Counted from the first letter of the stretch, positions 52,805 through 63,606 are shown. The stretch is 64,000 nt of DNA from Vibrio neptunius (GCA_019339365.1 CP079860.1:1302001-1366000); one strand, 5' to 3'. The notes: generated from the sequence alone by a model not told the origin. A program made the numbers and translations.

Positions 52805-54484
52805 TTAGAATTCGCTGTCAGCTTCGAAAGTCATGGGTTGTTTAGTGTAAGGATGTTCGATCATTAATCGCTGAGCGTGTAAGTGCAATCTATCTGCACG
52901 TTGGCCATAGAGACCATCGCCAACCATAGGTAAATTAAGCCCAAGATGGTGAGCGCAGTGCACTCTGAGCTGATGTGTTCGACCGGTTTTGGGGTAAAGG
53001 TACAGTTTGGAGCGCCCATCACGAGATTCAATCAGTTCCCAAGAGGTTTCAGCTGGTTTCCCATGCTCAAAGCAGACGAGTTGTCTGGGGCGATCATCAG
53101 GATCGCCACGCATTGGTAACGTTATTTGACCACTGGACTGGTTTACCTTTCCTTCAAGCAATGCGACGTAGCGCTTTTGCACTGAGCGTGAAATGAATTG
53201 TTTCTGTAGGCTCTTGTTCGCGCGCTTTGTTAGAGCAAAAACCAGCAGCCCTGATGTCGCCATATCCAGCCGGTGAATCACAAAGGGGCCTTCAACATCT
53301 GGGTAGCGCTGTTGCAAGCGTGTGTATGCTGAGTCCTTGATGGTTTTTCCGGGCACTGATAGTAGCCCTGAAGGCTTGTTGACGACAACCATGGCTTCAT
53401 CTTCAAATAAGATCTCAAGTTCTTTGTCTTCAGCCCAGTTTTCTTCGAGCGGATTGTCATCAACGTCCATCCCCTCGAGCATATGACCCAAAATGGGGAA
53501 GCACTTACTTTGGCACGAAGGGTAGAACTTTCCATGCTGGCGAACTTCTGATTTAGGCGACACACCCCACCAGAACTCGGCTAATGCGAGCGGCTTAAAA
53601 CCATGTTTAAAGGCAAAGTGCAGCAGTTTTGGTGCAGCACATTCGCCAGCGCCTGCTGGTGGTACAGGGGCATTGGTCGGTTTGAAAATCGCATTGAGGG
53701 ATTTCTCTTCCCCTCTGATATTTAGAAAGCGGTAGTTATCAAACAGCCTGTTTTGCAATGTGTTAGACAGGCTTTTGCGTTCCTCTTTCAATGCATTTAA
53801 GTTGATGTTTAATTCATCTAGTTCGTGTTGTAAAACGGCAATTTTGTCATCCCACTCCAGCTTGAGGTATTTGAGCACGTTTTTTTCCGCGACGCTTTGT
53901 TTGGCCAGTTCATCAAGCCTGTTTTGCAGTGCTTCTCCAGCGAATGAGGATTCAGCCAGTTTACGTTGTGCTTTGCGTTCAGCTCGGCCTGCAATCATTG
54001 ACTCACGCTGCAATTGCTCTTGCTGCTGATACTCAGAGGTGAGTTGTTTTATCTTAGAAGTCAGCTCGGCAATGCGAGGGTTGCTTTTTAATTGATTGAA
54101 CTTCTTATTCGCCGCCATGATTTCAGCGGTTTCTGCCCGAAAGAAACTCTCTTCTGCCAGCATATCGAAAACAGGTGGAACAAAGCCTGGGAGTATGTTC
54201 TTGTCTGCTATCTTGCCTGAAAAGGCTGAAAGGTAACCGATCTTGCCCTCAAGTGACTCTACCAGCAGTACACCAAACATTTTGCCTGTCCCGCTTTGGC
54301 TTCCATCGATACCAAAATTATGCTGCCAGTATGTTTGCTCAACTAAGTGCTGCTGTAATTCTTGTGCGGCAAGTTCGCACAGGGGGTGCGGCTGATAGAA
54401 AAACGGGAAGGTGAACTTGTCAGGCAAGCTATAACCATCAATTGGGGTATTGAACGGAGTAAACAAATTTTCAGGTTGATGCAT
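52805..54484 (-). CDS. RluA-family pseudouridine synthase with long coiled-coil N-terminal region
   Basis: Protein of 559 aa. The C-terminal catalytic domain (about 340-559) has VVNKPSGLLSVPG, the active-site motif HRLDMATSGLLVFALTK and KTGRTHQLRVHCAHHLGL. Ahead of it are about 330 residues with a coiled coil rich in Gln, Glu and Lys (about 130-265: IAELTSKIKQLTSEYQQQEQL, ELDELNINLNALKEERKSL), and a middle part with GAGECAAPKLLHFAFKHGFKP. Typical RluA is 220-330 aa, so this is a long variant found in some gammaproteobacteria. It would modify rRNA or tRNA uridine; the extra region may select the target. Confidence 0.82.
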   Translation of the reverse strand: MHQPENLFTPFNTPIDGYSLPDKFTFPFFYQPHPLCELAAQELQQHLVEQTYWQHNFGIDGSQSGTGKMFGVLLVESLEGKIGYLSAFSGKIADKNILPGFVPPVFDMLAEESFFRAETAEIMAANKKFNQLKSNPRIAELTSKIKQLTSEYQQQEQLQRESMIAGRAERKAQRKLAESSFAGEALQNRLDELAKQSVAEKNVLKYLKLEWDDKIAVLQHELDELNINLNALKEERKSLSNTLQNRLFDNYRFLNIRGEEKSLNAIFKPTNAPVPPAGAGECAAPKLLHFAFKHGFKPLALAEFWWGVSPKSEVRQHGKFYPSCQSKCFPILGHMLEGMDVDDNPLEENWAEDKELEILFEDEAMVVVNKPSGLLSVPGKTIKDSAYTRLQQRYPDVEGPFVIHRLDMATSGLLVFALTKRANKSLQKQFISRSVQKRYVALLEGKVNQSSGQITLPMRGDPDDRPRQLVCFEHGKPAETSWELIESRDGRSKLYLYPKTGRTHQLRVHCAHHLGLNLPMVGDGLYGQRADRLHLHAQRLMIEHPYTKQPMTFEADSEF

Positions 54485-54567
54485 TTCAGCTTGCCGTCGT
54501 GACGAAAAAACAGAAGGCGAGATTGTACCTGTTTGGAGTGTGATTACCAGTATAGAAGGCGAAGTGC

Positions 54568-54590
54568 CTTCAGCCCAGCTCGGGCTGAAG
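54568..54590. repeat. Inverted repeat, CTTCAGCCC/GGGCTGAAG
   Basis: Perfect 9-bp stem with a 5-nt loop next to the stop of the 133-aa gene. Possibly a terminator, though no T run follows. Confidence 0.45.
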
Positions 54591-54598
54591 CTGAAACA

Positions 54599-55000
54599 CT
54601 ATCGAATGTACTTAATGTTGGCGCTTATTAACCAGTGATGTGCGGTACCGTCCGTTTTAGTGATCCATAAGTCGCTATTGAACGTTACTACTCGGCCAGT
54701 GATGGTGATGTATAGTTTATTGTCGACAACACTTTCCACGCGAATAAAAGGATCAGACGTAACAAGAAAGGGCTGGGCCTCTTTTGCCGATTGCCCTTGA
54801 GCTAGCAGAAAATAATGATTGAGCTTGCCATCTTTGGGATCGGTGGATGTCGCTTTGTACCCGACCAGCTGAACGCCTTCGGCGATGGGGCGGTTGACGA
54901 TCTCTTGCCCAAGGCGAACATGTGTTGGGATAAAAACGTAAGCAAGGAGCAAGCTCAGAGCCGAAATGAATATGATGATTATAAGTTTGGCTTTAGACAT
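54599..55000 (-). CDS. Hypothetical single-span membrane protein
   Basis: Protein of 133 aa: an N-terminal anchor (LIIIIFISALSLLLAYVFIP), then a mostly beta, likely periplasmic domain (GVQLVGYKATSTDPKDGK, YFLLAQGQSAKEAQPFLVTS, LYITITGRVVTFNSDLWI). No cysteine in the soluble part and no recognised family. It stands alone between the pseudouridine synthase and fghA. Confidence 0.55.
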   Translation of the reverse strand: MSKAKLIIIIFISALSLLLAYVFIPTHVRLGQEIVNRPIAEGVQLVGYKATSTDPKDGKLNHYFLLAQGQSAKEAQPFLVTSDPFIRVESVVDNKLYITITGRVVTFNSDLWITKTDGTAHHWLISANIKYIR

Positions 55001-55150
55001 GGTGTTATTCGCTATCTAATTTGAGGGGATAGTTTACCACAACTCCTATTAAGAAACGGACCGTCGACCGATACGCTACTTTATTGTATTGATATCGATT
55101 GAACAAAACAGGTCAGCATTCGAAGTTTGTCGATATCGTGATTTGACCGG

Positions 55151-55186
55151 AAAAATCCCCGCAACAGAAAGTATTGAGAGGATTTT
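55151..55186 (-). terminator. Candidate terminator of frmA-fghA
   Basis: AAAAATCC/GGATTTT stem with a long loop (about 21 nt), 16 bp past the fghA stop. Confidence 0.35.
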
Positions 55187-55202
55187 CTTCGGTGAATAGT
55201 GT

Positions 55203-56042
55203 TTATTTGAACATGTGTTTCGCGTGGAACATCAGGTGTTCGTCAATAAAACTAGCGATGAAATAGTAGCTGTGGTCATACCCGGTCTGCATGCGTAGCT
55301 CTAAATCGGAGCCGTGGGTTTCCGCTGTGGCTACCAGAGTTTCAGGCTTTAGCTGCTCAACAAGAAAGTTATCGGCATCACCTTGATCGACAAGAATAGG
55401 TAAAGGTGACTTGGCTAGTTTGAGAAGTTCGCTAGAGTCATATTCTTTCCAGCTTTCAAAGTCGTTCCCCAAATAAGCATTGAAGGCTTTCTGACCCCAT
55501 GGGCATTGGATTGGATTACAGATTGGACTAAAGGCAGAAATTGACGTGAATTGCTCAGCGTTTTTCAGACCAATGGTGAGCGCGCCATGTCCACCCATGC
55601 TATGGCCAGAAATGGCTTTGACCGTTGAGACTGGGAAGTTAGCTTCGATTACCCTAGGGAGCTCTTGAGCGATGTAATCGTACATATGGTAGTGCGCAGA
55701 CCACGGCTCTTGAGTGGCATTGAGGTAGAACCCCGCGCCTTTGCCCAGATCATAGCCTTGGTCGTCAGCAACGTCTTCACCACGTGGGCTGGTGTCTGGA
55801 GCAACGATGGCCATACCTAGTTCTGCCGCTTTCTTGAAAGCACCGGCTTTTTGCATGAAGTTCTCATCGCTACAGGTCAACCCAGACAACCAGTACAACA
55901 CGGGAACGGGAGACTGTTTGCTTGCATTTGGTGGGAGGAAGATAGCAAAACGCATCGTGCAATTTAACGCGGCAGAAGCATGAGTGTATTGCTTGTGCCA
56001 ACCGCCTGCGACTTTATTCTGACTGATGTTGGATAAACTCAT
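55203..56042 (-). CDS. fghA: S-formylglutathione hydrolase
   Basis: Esterase-D family hydrolase of 279 aa that splits S-formylglutathione to formate and glutathione. Nucleophile elbow SGHSMGGHGALTIGL, Asp in LVDQGDADNFL and His in GYDHSYYFIASF make the triad. LYWLSGLTCSDENFMQKAGAFK is the typical N-terminal block. It is second in the operon after frmA (67 bp gap), forming the glutathione-dependent formaldehyde detoxification pathway. Confidence 0.93.
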   Translation of the reverse strand: MSLSNISQNKVAGGWHKQYTHASAALNCTMRFAIFLPPNASKQSPVPVLYWLSGLTCSDENFMQKAGAFKKAAELGMAIVAPDTSPRGEDVADDQGYDLGKGAGFYLNATQEPWSAHYHMYDYIAQELPRVIEANFPVSTVKAISGHSMGGHGALTIGLKNAEQFTSISAFSPICNPIQCPWGQKAFNAYLGNDFESWKEYDSSELLKLAKSPLPILVDQGDADNFLVEQLKPETLVATAETHGSDLELRMQTGYDHSYYFIASFIDEHLMFHAKHMFK

Positions 56043-56109
56043 TGAAATTCTCTCAGATAAAGTCGCCGCATCAGGTGATGTGGCGACTTATTAACGACTA
56101 AATCTAGGC

Positions 56110-57345
<1,236 letters not shown>

Positions 57346-57452
57346 CTATTTTATATATTTCTTTAATGAAGATAATCCCGATTAAATGAAAATGATTTTT
57401 ACATATTTGTAATAATGATAAGCTTGCTGTCCGACTTTTTGGGAGAATTATT

Positions 57453-58337
57453 ATGGCTAATTGGGATGGCGTGAGTGAATTTGTCGCGGTCGCAGAAACG
57501 CAGTCATTTACTACGGCAGCGAAGAAACTCGATACGTCTGTCGCACAGATCAGCAGGCGTGTTTCTGCGTTGGAAGAAAGACTTGCTGTTAAGCTGCTTA
57601 ATCGTACAACTCGGAGAGTCTCGATCACTGAAGCGGGGCAGGTATATTACCAACAGTGCAAACATTTGGTCGAAGGACTAGAGTTAGCCGAGCTTGCCGT
57701 GACTCAAATGCAATCCACTCCCAAAGGGTTACTCAAAGTGACGGCACCGGTAACCTATGGTGAAACACACCTGGCACCACTATTGTTCGATTTTCTTGAG
57801 TCTTACCCTCAGGTTGACTTAGAGCTGAACTTAACAAACCAAAAAGTCGATCTGATCGAAATGGGTGTGGATGTGGCGATTAGGTTGGGTCGGTTGCAGG
57901 ATTCCAGCTTGGTAGCGAAACGATTATCTAGCCGTCAACTTTATGTGTGCGGTAGCCCTGAGTATTTAGCGCGCTATGGTGAACCACATACTTTATCTGA
58001 ACTGGAGAATCACCAATGTTTGGTTGGCTCTATTGATTATTGGCGCTTTAAAGAGAGCAAACGAGAAAAATCGCTGCGAGTTTCCGGACGTATTCATTGT
58101 AACTCTGGGTCGGCTTTATTGAATGCGGCTAAGCGCGGGTTAGGTTTAGTTCAGTTGCCTGATTATTATGTGAGAAAAGGGTTGGATGGTGGCGAACTGA
58201 TTGAAGTATTGTCTGACTATCGTGACAACAGGGAAGGCATTTGGGCACTTTACCCTCAGAATAGAAATTTGTCGCCTAAAGTACGACTTTTGATTGATTT
58301 TCTGGCGGATAAACTAGGAGGAAGCATGGGAATCTAA
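57453..58337 (+). CDS. LysR-family regulator divergent from frmA
   Basis: Regulator of 294 aa: helix-turn-helix (EFVAVAETQSFTTAAKKL, AQISRRVSALEERLAVKLLN) and an effector domain (LKVTAPVTYGETHLAPLL, VDVAIRLGRLQDSSLVAK, AKRGLGLVQLPDYYV). A divergent arrangement with frmA (194 bp between starts) supports control of the formaldehyde operon, as in several gammaproteobacteria; direct evidence is lacking. Its 3' end overlaps the convergent MFS gene by 24 bp. Confidence 0.87.
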   Translation: MANWDGVSEFVAVAETQSFTTAAKKLDTSVAQISRRVSALEERLAVKLLNRTTRRVSITEAGQVYYQQCKHLVEGLELAELAVTQMQSTPKGLLKVTAPVTYGETHLAPLLFDFLESYPQVDLELNLTNQKVDLIEMGVDVAIRLGRLQDSSLVAKRLSSRQLYVCGSPEYLARYGEPHTLSELENHQCLVGSIDYWRFKESKREKSLRVSGRIHCNSGSALLNAAKRGLGLVQLPDYYVRKGLDGGELIEVLSDYRDNREGIWALYPQNRNLSPKVRLLIDFLADKLGGSMGI

Positions 58338-60143
58338 ATCTGCTTCCTGAATCGACTGCTCGACTATTTCCGCGATCTCTTCAGCTCGTTCTGGTGCGGT
58401 TTCTGAGACAGCATTGACCCATTCCTCGACGGATTCAGTTAGTTTACTTTCTTCGCGGTCAGCAGGCCGTAAATTGCTATTGGTTTCCACCATATTTGCT
58501 ACCAGTTCCTGACTGACTTCGATAAGCTTGTCTGGGTCATGCTCTGCGAGTGTTTCAATCACTTTGATTGGTGTATTGTCCATAGACTCGGTAATCGCCG
58601 CTAGGACAGACATCGCATTCTCGGGCTCTTTTTCCACCAACCATTCAACGAGTTCTTCTATCTGGTTATCATCAGATTCCGCTAAACGCTTCGCTATGTC
58701 TACGGACAGCTCTGGATTGGTCAAAGTGATGGCTCTGAAAAGCACAACAGTATCAATATTGTCGATCTGCGCTGCTCGCTCCGCAATAGACACCGCCCAT
58801 TCCGGTTGTTTGCTAGCAAGACGACGAATAAAAGTAATAGCATTGGATGGGTGTGATGCCGCTAGCGCTTCGATTTTCTCTAGAGCCTCTTGAACGTAAA
58901 TCGAACTTTCCTGATATTCAGTTCGTGGGTCTAGATCTCCGTGAATGGATGCAGGGGTGTGCATCACAAAACTTTCCTGTTCTTCCACTGGTAGTGCCTC
59001 GCGGACCGACATTCGATAAATGGTAAATATGATCAGCCCTAAATCCACCATGATGAGGAACGTAAACAGTGCGCTATCATCTAGTCGCTCCATTAATACT
59101 GAAGCAGTGTAAGGGCCTATAATTGACCCGAGTGCGTAAACACACAGTAAGCCGGATAAAACTGAGACCAGTTGTGATTTTATCGCACGGTCAAACGTCT
59201 CTGAAATGCTTAGAGGATAAAGACAGGCGATCAACCCCATCGTCATTGCAACCAGAAGCAGTGGTGTGAATGTCCATTGCCATTCAATCGAAACGGGCAA
59301 AGCAAAGCTGACCACTGCGAGTGCAAAACAGCCTCCAAGTATGACTTTACGTCGCTCAAACCGGTCAGATAAATATCCCATGGGTAATTGCAGCAAAATT
59401 CCGCCAGCCGTGGCTGCCCCCATGAAAACGGAAAGCTGGAAGCCTGTAATACCAATGCCGTCGGCGTAAATGGGCAGCATGTTAGCAACGGTCGAGTATA
59501 GGATGCCGCACACAAAACAGGTGACAAACCCTAGCGGAGAAAGCAGATAAATGGACTTGAGAGGGATGGAATCTGATTGCTCGATTTCTGGCTCGAACTG
59601 AGAAATGAACACCACAGGGGTAACAGAAATACTAAAAAGTACGCCGCATAGAACAAAAAGCGTGGTTTCATTTGGCGGAGCGATGGCGAGACCAAACTGA
59701 CCGAGCGTAATCGCACTGAGGATAACCACTTGATTAAAAGCAAGAATTTTTCCACGATTGGACTCGGTCGACACACTATTAAACCACGTATCTAAAGTGG
59801 TCGTTGCACAGGCAATACAAAAGCCCATCACCGCGCGCATTATTGCCCATATCCAGACGTCGGAATTCAATCCCATAATAAGAATCGCACTGGCTCCAAG
59901 ACTGCCGCACATAGCAAAAGTTCGTACTAAGCCAATGTTGCGCAGAATGCGTTTGGCTAGGATCGCTCCTAGCAGAAATCCGACAGAGTACATGGAGAGG
60001 ACGAAGCCAATCGACTGGATAGTGATATTAGCCTCTGCAAGCGAAACAGGGAGTAGGATACCGCTCAAGCCATGGCTACCCATCAGCAAAAATGAGCTGA
60101 TGAAGAGTAGTGTTAGTGGTCTGAGTGTTGCTGCAATAGTCAT
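58314..60143 (-). CDS. MFS transporter with long C-terminal helical-repeat extension
   Basis: Protein of 609 aa. Residues 1-390 form a 12-span major facilitator (FLLMGSHGLSGILLPVSL, AIMRAVMGFCIACATTTLDTW, GGILLQLPMGYLSDRFERRKVI), of the YcaD/UMF type. Residues about 395-609 are a soluble, acidic, helical region of roughly 30-residue repeats (SHPSNAITFIRRLASKQPEW, AVSIAERAAQIDNIDT, TNPELSVDIAKRLAESDDN, EPENAMSVLAAITESMDN, HDPDKLIEVSQELVANM), unlike a normal transporter tail. It is probably a cytoplasmic regulatory or interaction module. Substrate unknown. Confidence 0.82.
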   Translation of the reverse strand: MTIAATLRPLTLLFISSFLLMGSHGLSGILLPVSLAEANITIQSIGFVLSMYSVGFLLGAILAKRILRNIGLVRTFAMCGSLGASAILIMGLNSDVWIWAIMRAVMGFCIACATTTLDTWFNSVSTESNRGKILAFNQVVILSAITLGQFGLAIAPPNETTLFVLCGVLFSISVTPVVFISQFEPEIEQSDSIPLKSIYLLSPLGFVTCFVCGILYSTVANMLPIYADGIGITGFQLSVFMGAATAGGILLQLPMGYLSDRFERRKVILGGCFALAVVSFALPVSIEWQWTFTPLLLVAMTMGLIACLYPLSISETFDRAIKSQLVSVLSGLLCVYALGSIIGPYTASVLMERLDDSALFTFLIMVDLGLIIFTIYRMSVREALPVEEQESFVMHTPASIHGDLDPRTEYQESSIYVQEALEKIEALAASHPSNAITFIRRLASKQPEWAVSIAERAAQIDNIDTVVLFRAITLTNPELSVDIAKRLAESDDNQIEELVEWLVEKEPENAMSVLAAITESMDNTPIKVIETLAEHDPDKLIEVSQELVANMVETNSNLRPADREESKLTESVEEWVNAVSETAPERAEEIAEIVEQSIQEADLDSHASS

Positions 60144-60414
60144 AACCTTTGATTTAAAAGCAAAAAGAGCTATTTACAAGTGAGTTGTAAATGCAGTGTT
60201 GTGATTTGGTTGATAGATGGATCCTTGTATTGACTCAGTGGCTACTTGATGGATGTGGCATGCTGAGGTGAAATAGCTTCGTTTTTCTATGATCTTGCTT
60301 AAGCCTCGTGGCCAATAACATTGACAATCGCTTGTCTCGCTTCTGACATTGAAGTTCAGTTGTCTCATTATCTTATGCGCATTGAGACGCGTTCCCATAG
60401 ACGGAAAGGTGCAG

Positions 60415-61527
60415 ATGAAACGTAAACTAACGGCTTTTTGTATAACCGCCGCAGTTGCCCAGCCTCATGTTGTTGCAGCGGAAGAGCCGGTCAAAGCGCT
60501 TAATAGTCAGACGGTTTATATCGACGCAAGCGATGACTGGATAAAGCTGAAATCTGGCGAGGTACTGAAAGGTGAGTTGACAGGGACAGTAAAGAAGGAA
60601 TCAAACTCTTACGATCAAGAAATCGAGTTCGACAGTGATGATCTTGGCGATCAGGAAATTGAACTTGAAGATGTATCTGTGCTTGAAACGGCAAGTTATT
60701 TCACTATTCGTACAGCTGAAGGTGATATTCATGATGGTTATTTGTCTATTAGAGACAACAAACTCTATCTAAAAAAAGGCGATCAGGAGCAGTCTTTCCC
60801 CGTAGCTCAAGTGGTTTCCATTTATCGAGGGGCTGAAAAGGACTCTGACTATTGGACCGCTGACTTGTTCCTAGGCCTAGATATTAGCAAAGGTAACACT
60901 GATGAGTTTTCAATGCTGGGTGAAGTCGAGGCTGAGCGAAATACGGTCGAGTCGAGAACCAAGCTTAATGCACGTCATGAGGTGTCTGAATCCAACAAAG
61001 AAAAAACGGCTCAGAAGAGCCAGTTTGACGGCTCTTACGATATTTATATCAACAATCGACTTTTCTTCAGACCAATCAAGTTTTCAGCACTGAGTGACGA
61101 ATTTCAAAACTTGGCATATCAAGTCAATGCTTCAATGCAAGTGGGCTATTTTTTCGTTGCTAATACAGATGCAGAATGGGACGTATCGATTGGCCCAGGT
61201 ATGCAATACAGTGAGTTCTCGACCGTAGCAGCTGGAGAGGAAGACAGTGCCAGCAGTACGATTTTAACCTTGGAATCGAACTTTGAGTATGAATTGACTA
61301 AGGACATCGATTTCAACTATACCTATAACCTTGACTGGGCAAGTAATGATGCGGGTGGCATGCGCCATAAAAATGATCTTGGGTTTGATATTGACGTGGT
61401 CGGTGACCTAGAGTTCAGTATCAAAGCCAGCTGGGAACACGTATCTCAAACCAAGGCAGATTCAGACGGTGTCGTACCAGAAAACGATGACTATAAAATC
61501 AATTTTGGTCTGAGTTATGAAATCTAA
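60415..61527 (+). CDS. DUF481 outer-membrane protein
   Basis: Protein of 370 aa starting at ATG 60415 behind AAAGG, with a signal peptide ending QPHVVAAEE. The C-terminal 220 residues are the DUF481 beta-barrel pattern: DLFLGLDISKGNTDEF, alternating aromatic strands (GYFFVANTDAEWDVSIGPGMQY) and terminal strand KINFGLSYEI. The preceding part (about 30-150) is an SH3-like domain (WIKLKSGEVLKGELTGTV, GDIHDGYLSIRDNKLYLKKGDQE). DUF481 proteins in Vibrio are salt-stress-associated outer-membrane proteins of unknown role. Its terminator is shared with the next gene. Confidence 0.85.
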   Translation: MKRKLTAFCITAAVAQPHVVAAEEPVKALNSQTVYIDASDDWIKLKSGEVLKGELTGTVKKESNSYDQEIEFDSDDLGDQEIELEDVSVLETASYFTIRTAEGDIHDGYLSIRDNKLYLKKGDQEQSFPVAQVVSIYRGAEKDSDYWTADLFLGLDISKGNTDEFSMLGEVEAERNTVESRTKLNARHEVSESNKEKTAQKSQFDGSYDIYINNRLFFRPIKFSALSDEFQNLAYQVNASMQVGYFFVANTDAEWDVSIGPGMQYSEFSTVAAGEEDSASSTILTLESNFEYELTKDIDFNYTYNLDWASNDAGGMRHKNDLGFDIDVVGDLEFSIKASWEHVSQTKADSDGVVPENDDYKINFGLSYEI

Positions 61528-61534
61528 TCAAACC

Positions 61535-61566
61535 AAAAAGCGAAGCTAGTTCGCTTCGCTTTTTTG
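61535..61566. terminator. Bidirectional intrinsic terminator
   Basis: AAAAAGCGAAG/CTTCGCTTTTTT with a CTAGTTCG loop, between convergent genes. Confidence 0.85.
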
Positions 61567-61567
61567 A

Positions 61568-62338
61568 TTATTGATTCTCGTCTGCGTCTTGCCGTTTGAT
61601 GACTTTATGGCCGTCTTCTGATACGCCCTTTTTCCAATAGCTACTGATGTAGATATTTTCACGATCTACTTCCTTTTCATTGCGGAAGTACTGTCTTAGT
61701 TGGCGCATTGAATCAAATTCACATGCACACCACACAGATGCTTCGCCTTCCAGCCAAGGCAAGCCTTGGATTTGCTCTGCAAGAGACTGTGAGGCTTTAA
61801 GCCAAATAATCTTGATGTTTTCTGGTGCATTAATCGGCTGGCGGTCTTGTTCTGAGTTGACTTGAATAACCGCATAACCGATAGCCTGTTCAGGTAGACT
61901 TTGAATTTTAACGCTCAAAGCTGGCAAAGCGGTCATATCGGCGACCATAAAGAACCAGTCAGCCTCAAGGTTCATCGTAGAGATTGAACCAGGCCCCGCG
62001 ATAGAAATGACATCATCAACCTGAGTGTTCATTGCCCAACGTGCGGCAAAACCACACTGCAAATCTTCCGTGATGTGGCGCACAAAGTCGACTTCAAGGG
62101 TACAGGATACAGGGTCAAACTGACGAATAGTGTAAGTTCGCATTACTGGACGTTGTTCTTCGCCTAGTTGAGTTAAATCGGTACCACCTTGTTGATTAAA
62201 CAAGAGTTTGATGTAGCCGCCGACACAGTCGACTGGAAATTCAGCTAACTCGGAGCCATGCAACGTAATCCGTTGCATGTTTGGAGTAATAGTCTGTGTT
62301 GACTGGACGGTGAGTTGTTTTGCTGATGGCTTATTCAT
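61568..62338 (-). CDS. Siderophore-interacting protein (ViuB/YqjH-type FAD reductase)
   Basis: SIP-family ferric-siderophore reductase of 256 aa. FAD domain: NMQRITLHGSELAEFP, VGGYIKLLF, and the FAD-binding VMRTYTIRQFDPVSCTLEVDFV. NAD(P)H-side: SIAGPGSISTM, WFFMVADMTALPALSVKIQ, WCACEFDSMRQLRQYF, ISSYWKKGVSEDGH. It releases iron from imported siderophores, as ViuB does in V. cholerae. A weak Fur-like site lies just upstream. No siderophore transport genes are in the window. Confidence 0.88.
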   Translation of the reverse strand: MNKPSAKQLTVQSTQTITPNMQRITLHGSELAEFPVDCVGGYIKLLFNQQGGTDLTQLGEEQRPVMRTYTIRQFDPVSCTLEVDFVRHITEDLQCGFAARWAMNTQVDDVISIAGPGSISTMNLEADWFFMVADMTALPALSVKIQSLPEQAIGYAVIQVNSEQDRQPINAPENIKIIWLKASQSLAEQIQGLPWLEGEASVWCACEFDSMRQLRQYFRNEKEVDRENIYISSYWKKGVSEDGHKVIKRQDADENQ

Positions 62339-62348
62339 ATTTCTACTC

Positions 62349-62367
62349 GATAACTATTCTCTTTCGC
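62349..62367 (-). promoter_or_regulatory. Possible Fur box upstream of siderophore-interacting gene
   Basis: The minus strand reads GCGAAAGAGAATAGTTATC; the right half GAATAGTTATC fits the Fur half-site well, the left half poorly. Confidence 0.4.
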
Positions 62368-62434
62368 ATTTAGATTAACAGCTCTTTCTTCGGCCGGACA
62401 GTATCTTTAACAATATTTACATTGGAATGCCTGC

Positions 62435-63019
62435 TTACAGCATCGGCAAGGTTGAACCAACCAATAGCGCAGCCATCAGCATATTAAAACTTCTCACTCT
62501 TATATTGCTTGTTAGCCAGCGCTGGAGTTCTCGCCCTGCAATGATCCAGAAGCTTCCCGATGGGAAGTTGACCAATAAGAAGGTGGAGGCGATGATAGAC
62601 AGCTCCAGCCAACCGCCGCCGTTACTGTACAAAGTGACAGAGCTGAGTGCCATGGACCAACCTTTAGGGTTCACCCATTGAAAACTGGCTGCGGCCAAAA
62701 ACGTCATTGGCTTAAAGTTTTCGACGTCCTTTGCTTTGCCACTCAGGGCGATTTTAATCGCCAGGTAACCTAGGTATGTTAGGCTGACATACTTAAGAAT
62801 TTGGTGAGTAACAGGGTAGGCTTCAAAAATACCAGTCAACCCAAGACCGACCAACATCACCATGAAGGCAAACCCAAAAGCCACCCCTGACATATGGGGT
62901 AACGTGCGTTTATAGCCCACATTTGCGCCTGATGTCATCAGCATGATGTTGTTAGGTCCCGGAGTGAAGGTCGAGACAAAGGCAAAGAGCACCAGAGCGC
63001 TCAGTTGTTCTAATTCCAT
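62435..63019 (-). CDS. LysE/RhtB-family exporter
   Basis: Amino-acid exporter of 194 aa starting at ATG 63019 behind TTAAGGGAT. The family hallmark FVSTFTPGPNNIMLM is intact, followed by five spans (MSGVAFGFAFMVMLVGLGL, SLTYLGYLAIKIALS, FLAAASFQWVNPKGWSMA, IIASTFLLVNFPSGSFWII, MLMAALLVGSTLPM). Divergent from an Lrp/AsnC regulator, the common pairing for amino-acid exporters, so expression is likely induced by the exported amino acid. Substrate not predictable. Confidence 0.86.
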   Translation of the reverse strand: MELEQLSALVLFAFVSTFTPGPNNIMLMTSGANVGYKRTLPHMSGVAFGFAFMVMLVGLGLTGIFEAYPVTHQILKYVSLTYLGYLAIKIALSGKAKDVENFKPMTFLAAASFQWVNPKGWSMALSSVTLYSNGGGWLELSIIASTFLLVNFPSGSFWIIAGRELQRWLTSNIRVRSFNMLMAALLVGSTLPML

Positions 63020-63165
63020 AATAATATCCCTTAATTTATTGGGTGGAAAAGATTGCTCAATTAAATAAATTGTCTGACCGGTCAAGTTCTATAATAGGTG
63101 GAATAGAACGCAATTTTGTGCTTTTATTCGAAACATAGGCGTAAATTGCACAATAGAGAGGCGTT

Positions 63166-63606
63166 ATGGACAAGTTTGACGAAAGAATATTGCTTGAGCT
63201 TAAAAGTGACGGGAAAATAGCCAATGTGACACTTGCTGAAAGAATTGGTTTATCTGCTTCGGCGACATTAAGACGGGTACAAGAACTCGAACGACAGGGG
63301 ATGATTAAAGGCTACCGAGCTGTTCTTGACCGAACCCAGATGGGGGTTGGTTTTATCGCATATGTGTCGGTTGGGTTAGCGAGCCATCGTCGGCAAGCCC
63401 AGCTCGAGTTTGAGCAGCATGTTCGGTTTGTCGATCAAGTTGTTGAATGCCACAATATCACTGGTGCAAATGAATACTTGTTGCGGGTTGAAACCGAAGA
63501 TCTAACCAGTTATAAAAAATTCCATGCCGATGTATTAGGTGAGTGCGCTCAGGTCAATGCAATTACGACTATGGTGGTCATGGATTCTCCAAAAGATCAA
63601 AGATAA
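63166..63606 (+). CDS. Lrp/AsnC-family transcriptional regulator
   Basis: Regulator of 146 aa: winged HTH (FDERILLELKSDGKIANVTLAERIGLSASATLRRVQEL in two parts) and the RAM ligand domain (GFIAYVSVGLASHRRQAQLEF, VVECHNITGANEYLLRVETEDL). It probably responds to an amino acid and controls the divergent LysE exporter 146 bp away. GAGAGG precedes the ATG. Confidence 0.9.
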   Translation: MDKFDERILLELKSDGKIANVTLAERIGLSASATLRRVQELERQGMIKGYRAVLDRTQMGVGFIAYVSVGLASHRRQAQLEFEQHVRFVDQVVECHNITGANEYLLRVETEDLTSYKKFHADVLGECAQVNAITTMVVMDSPKDQR

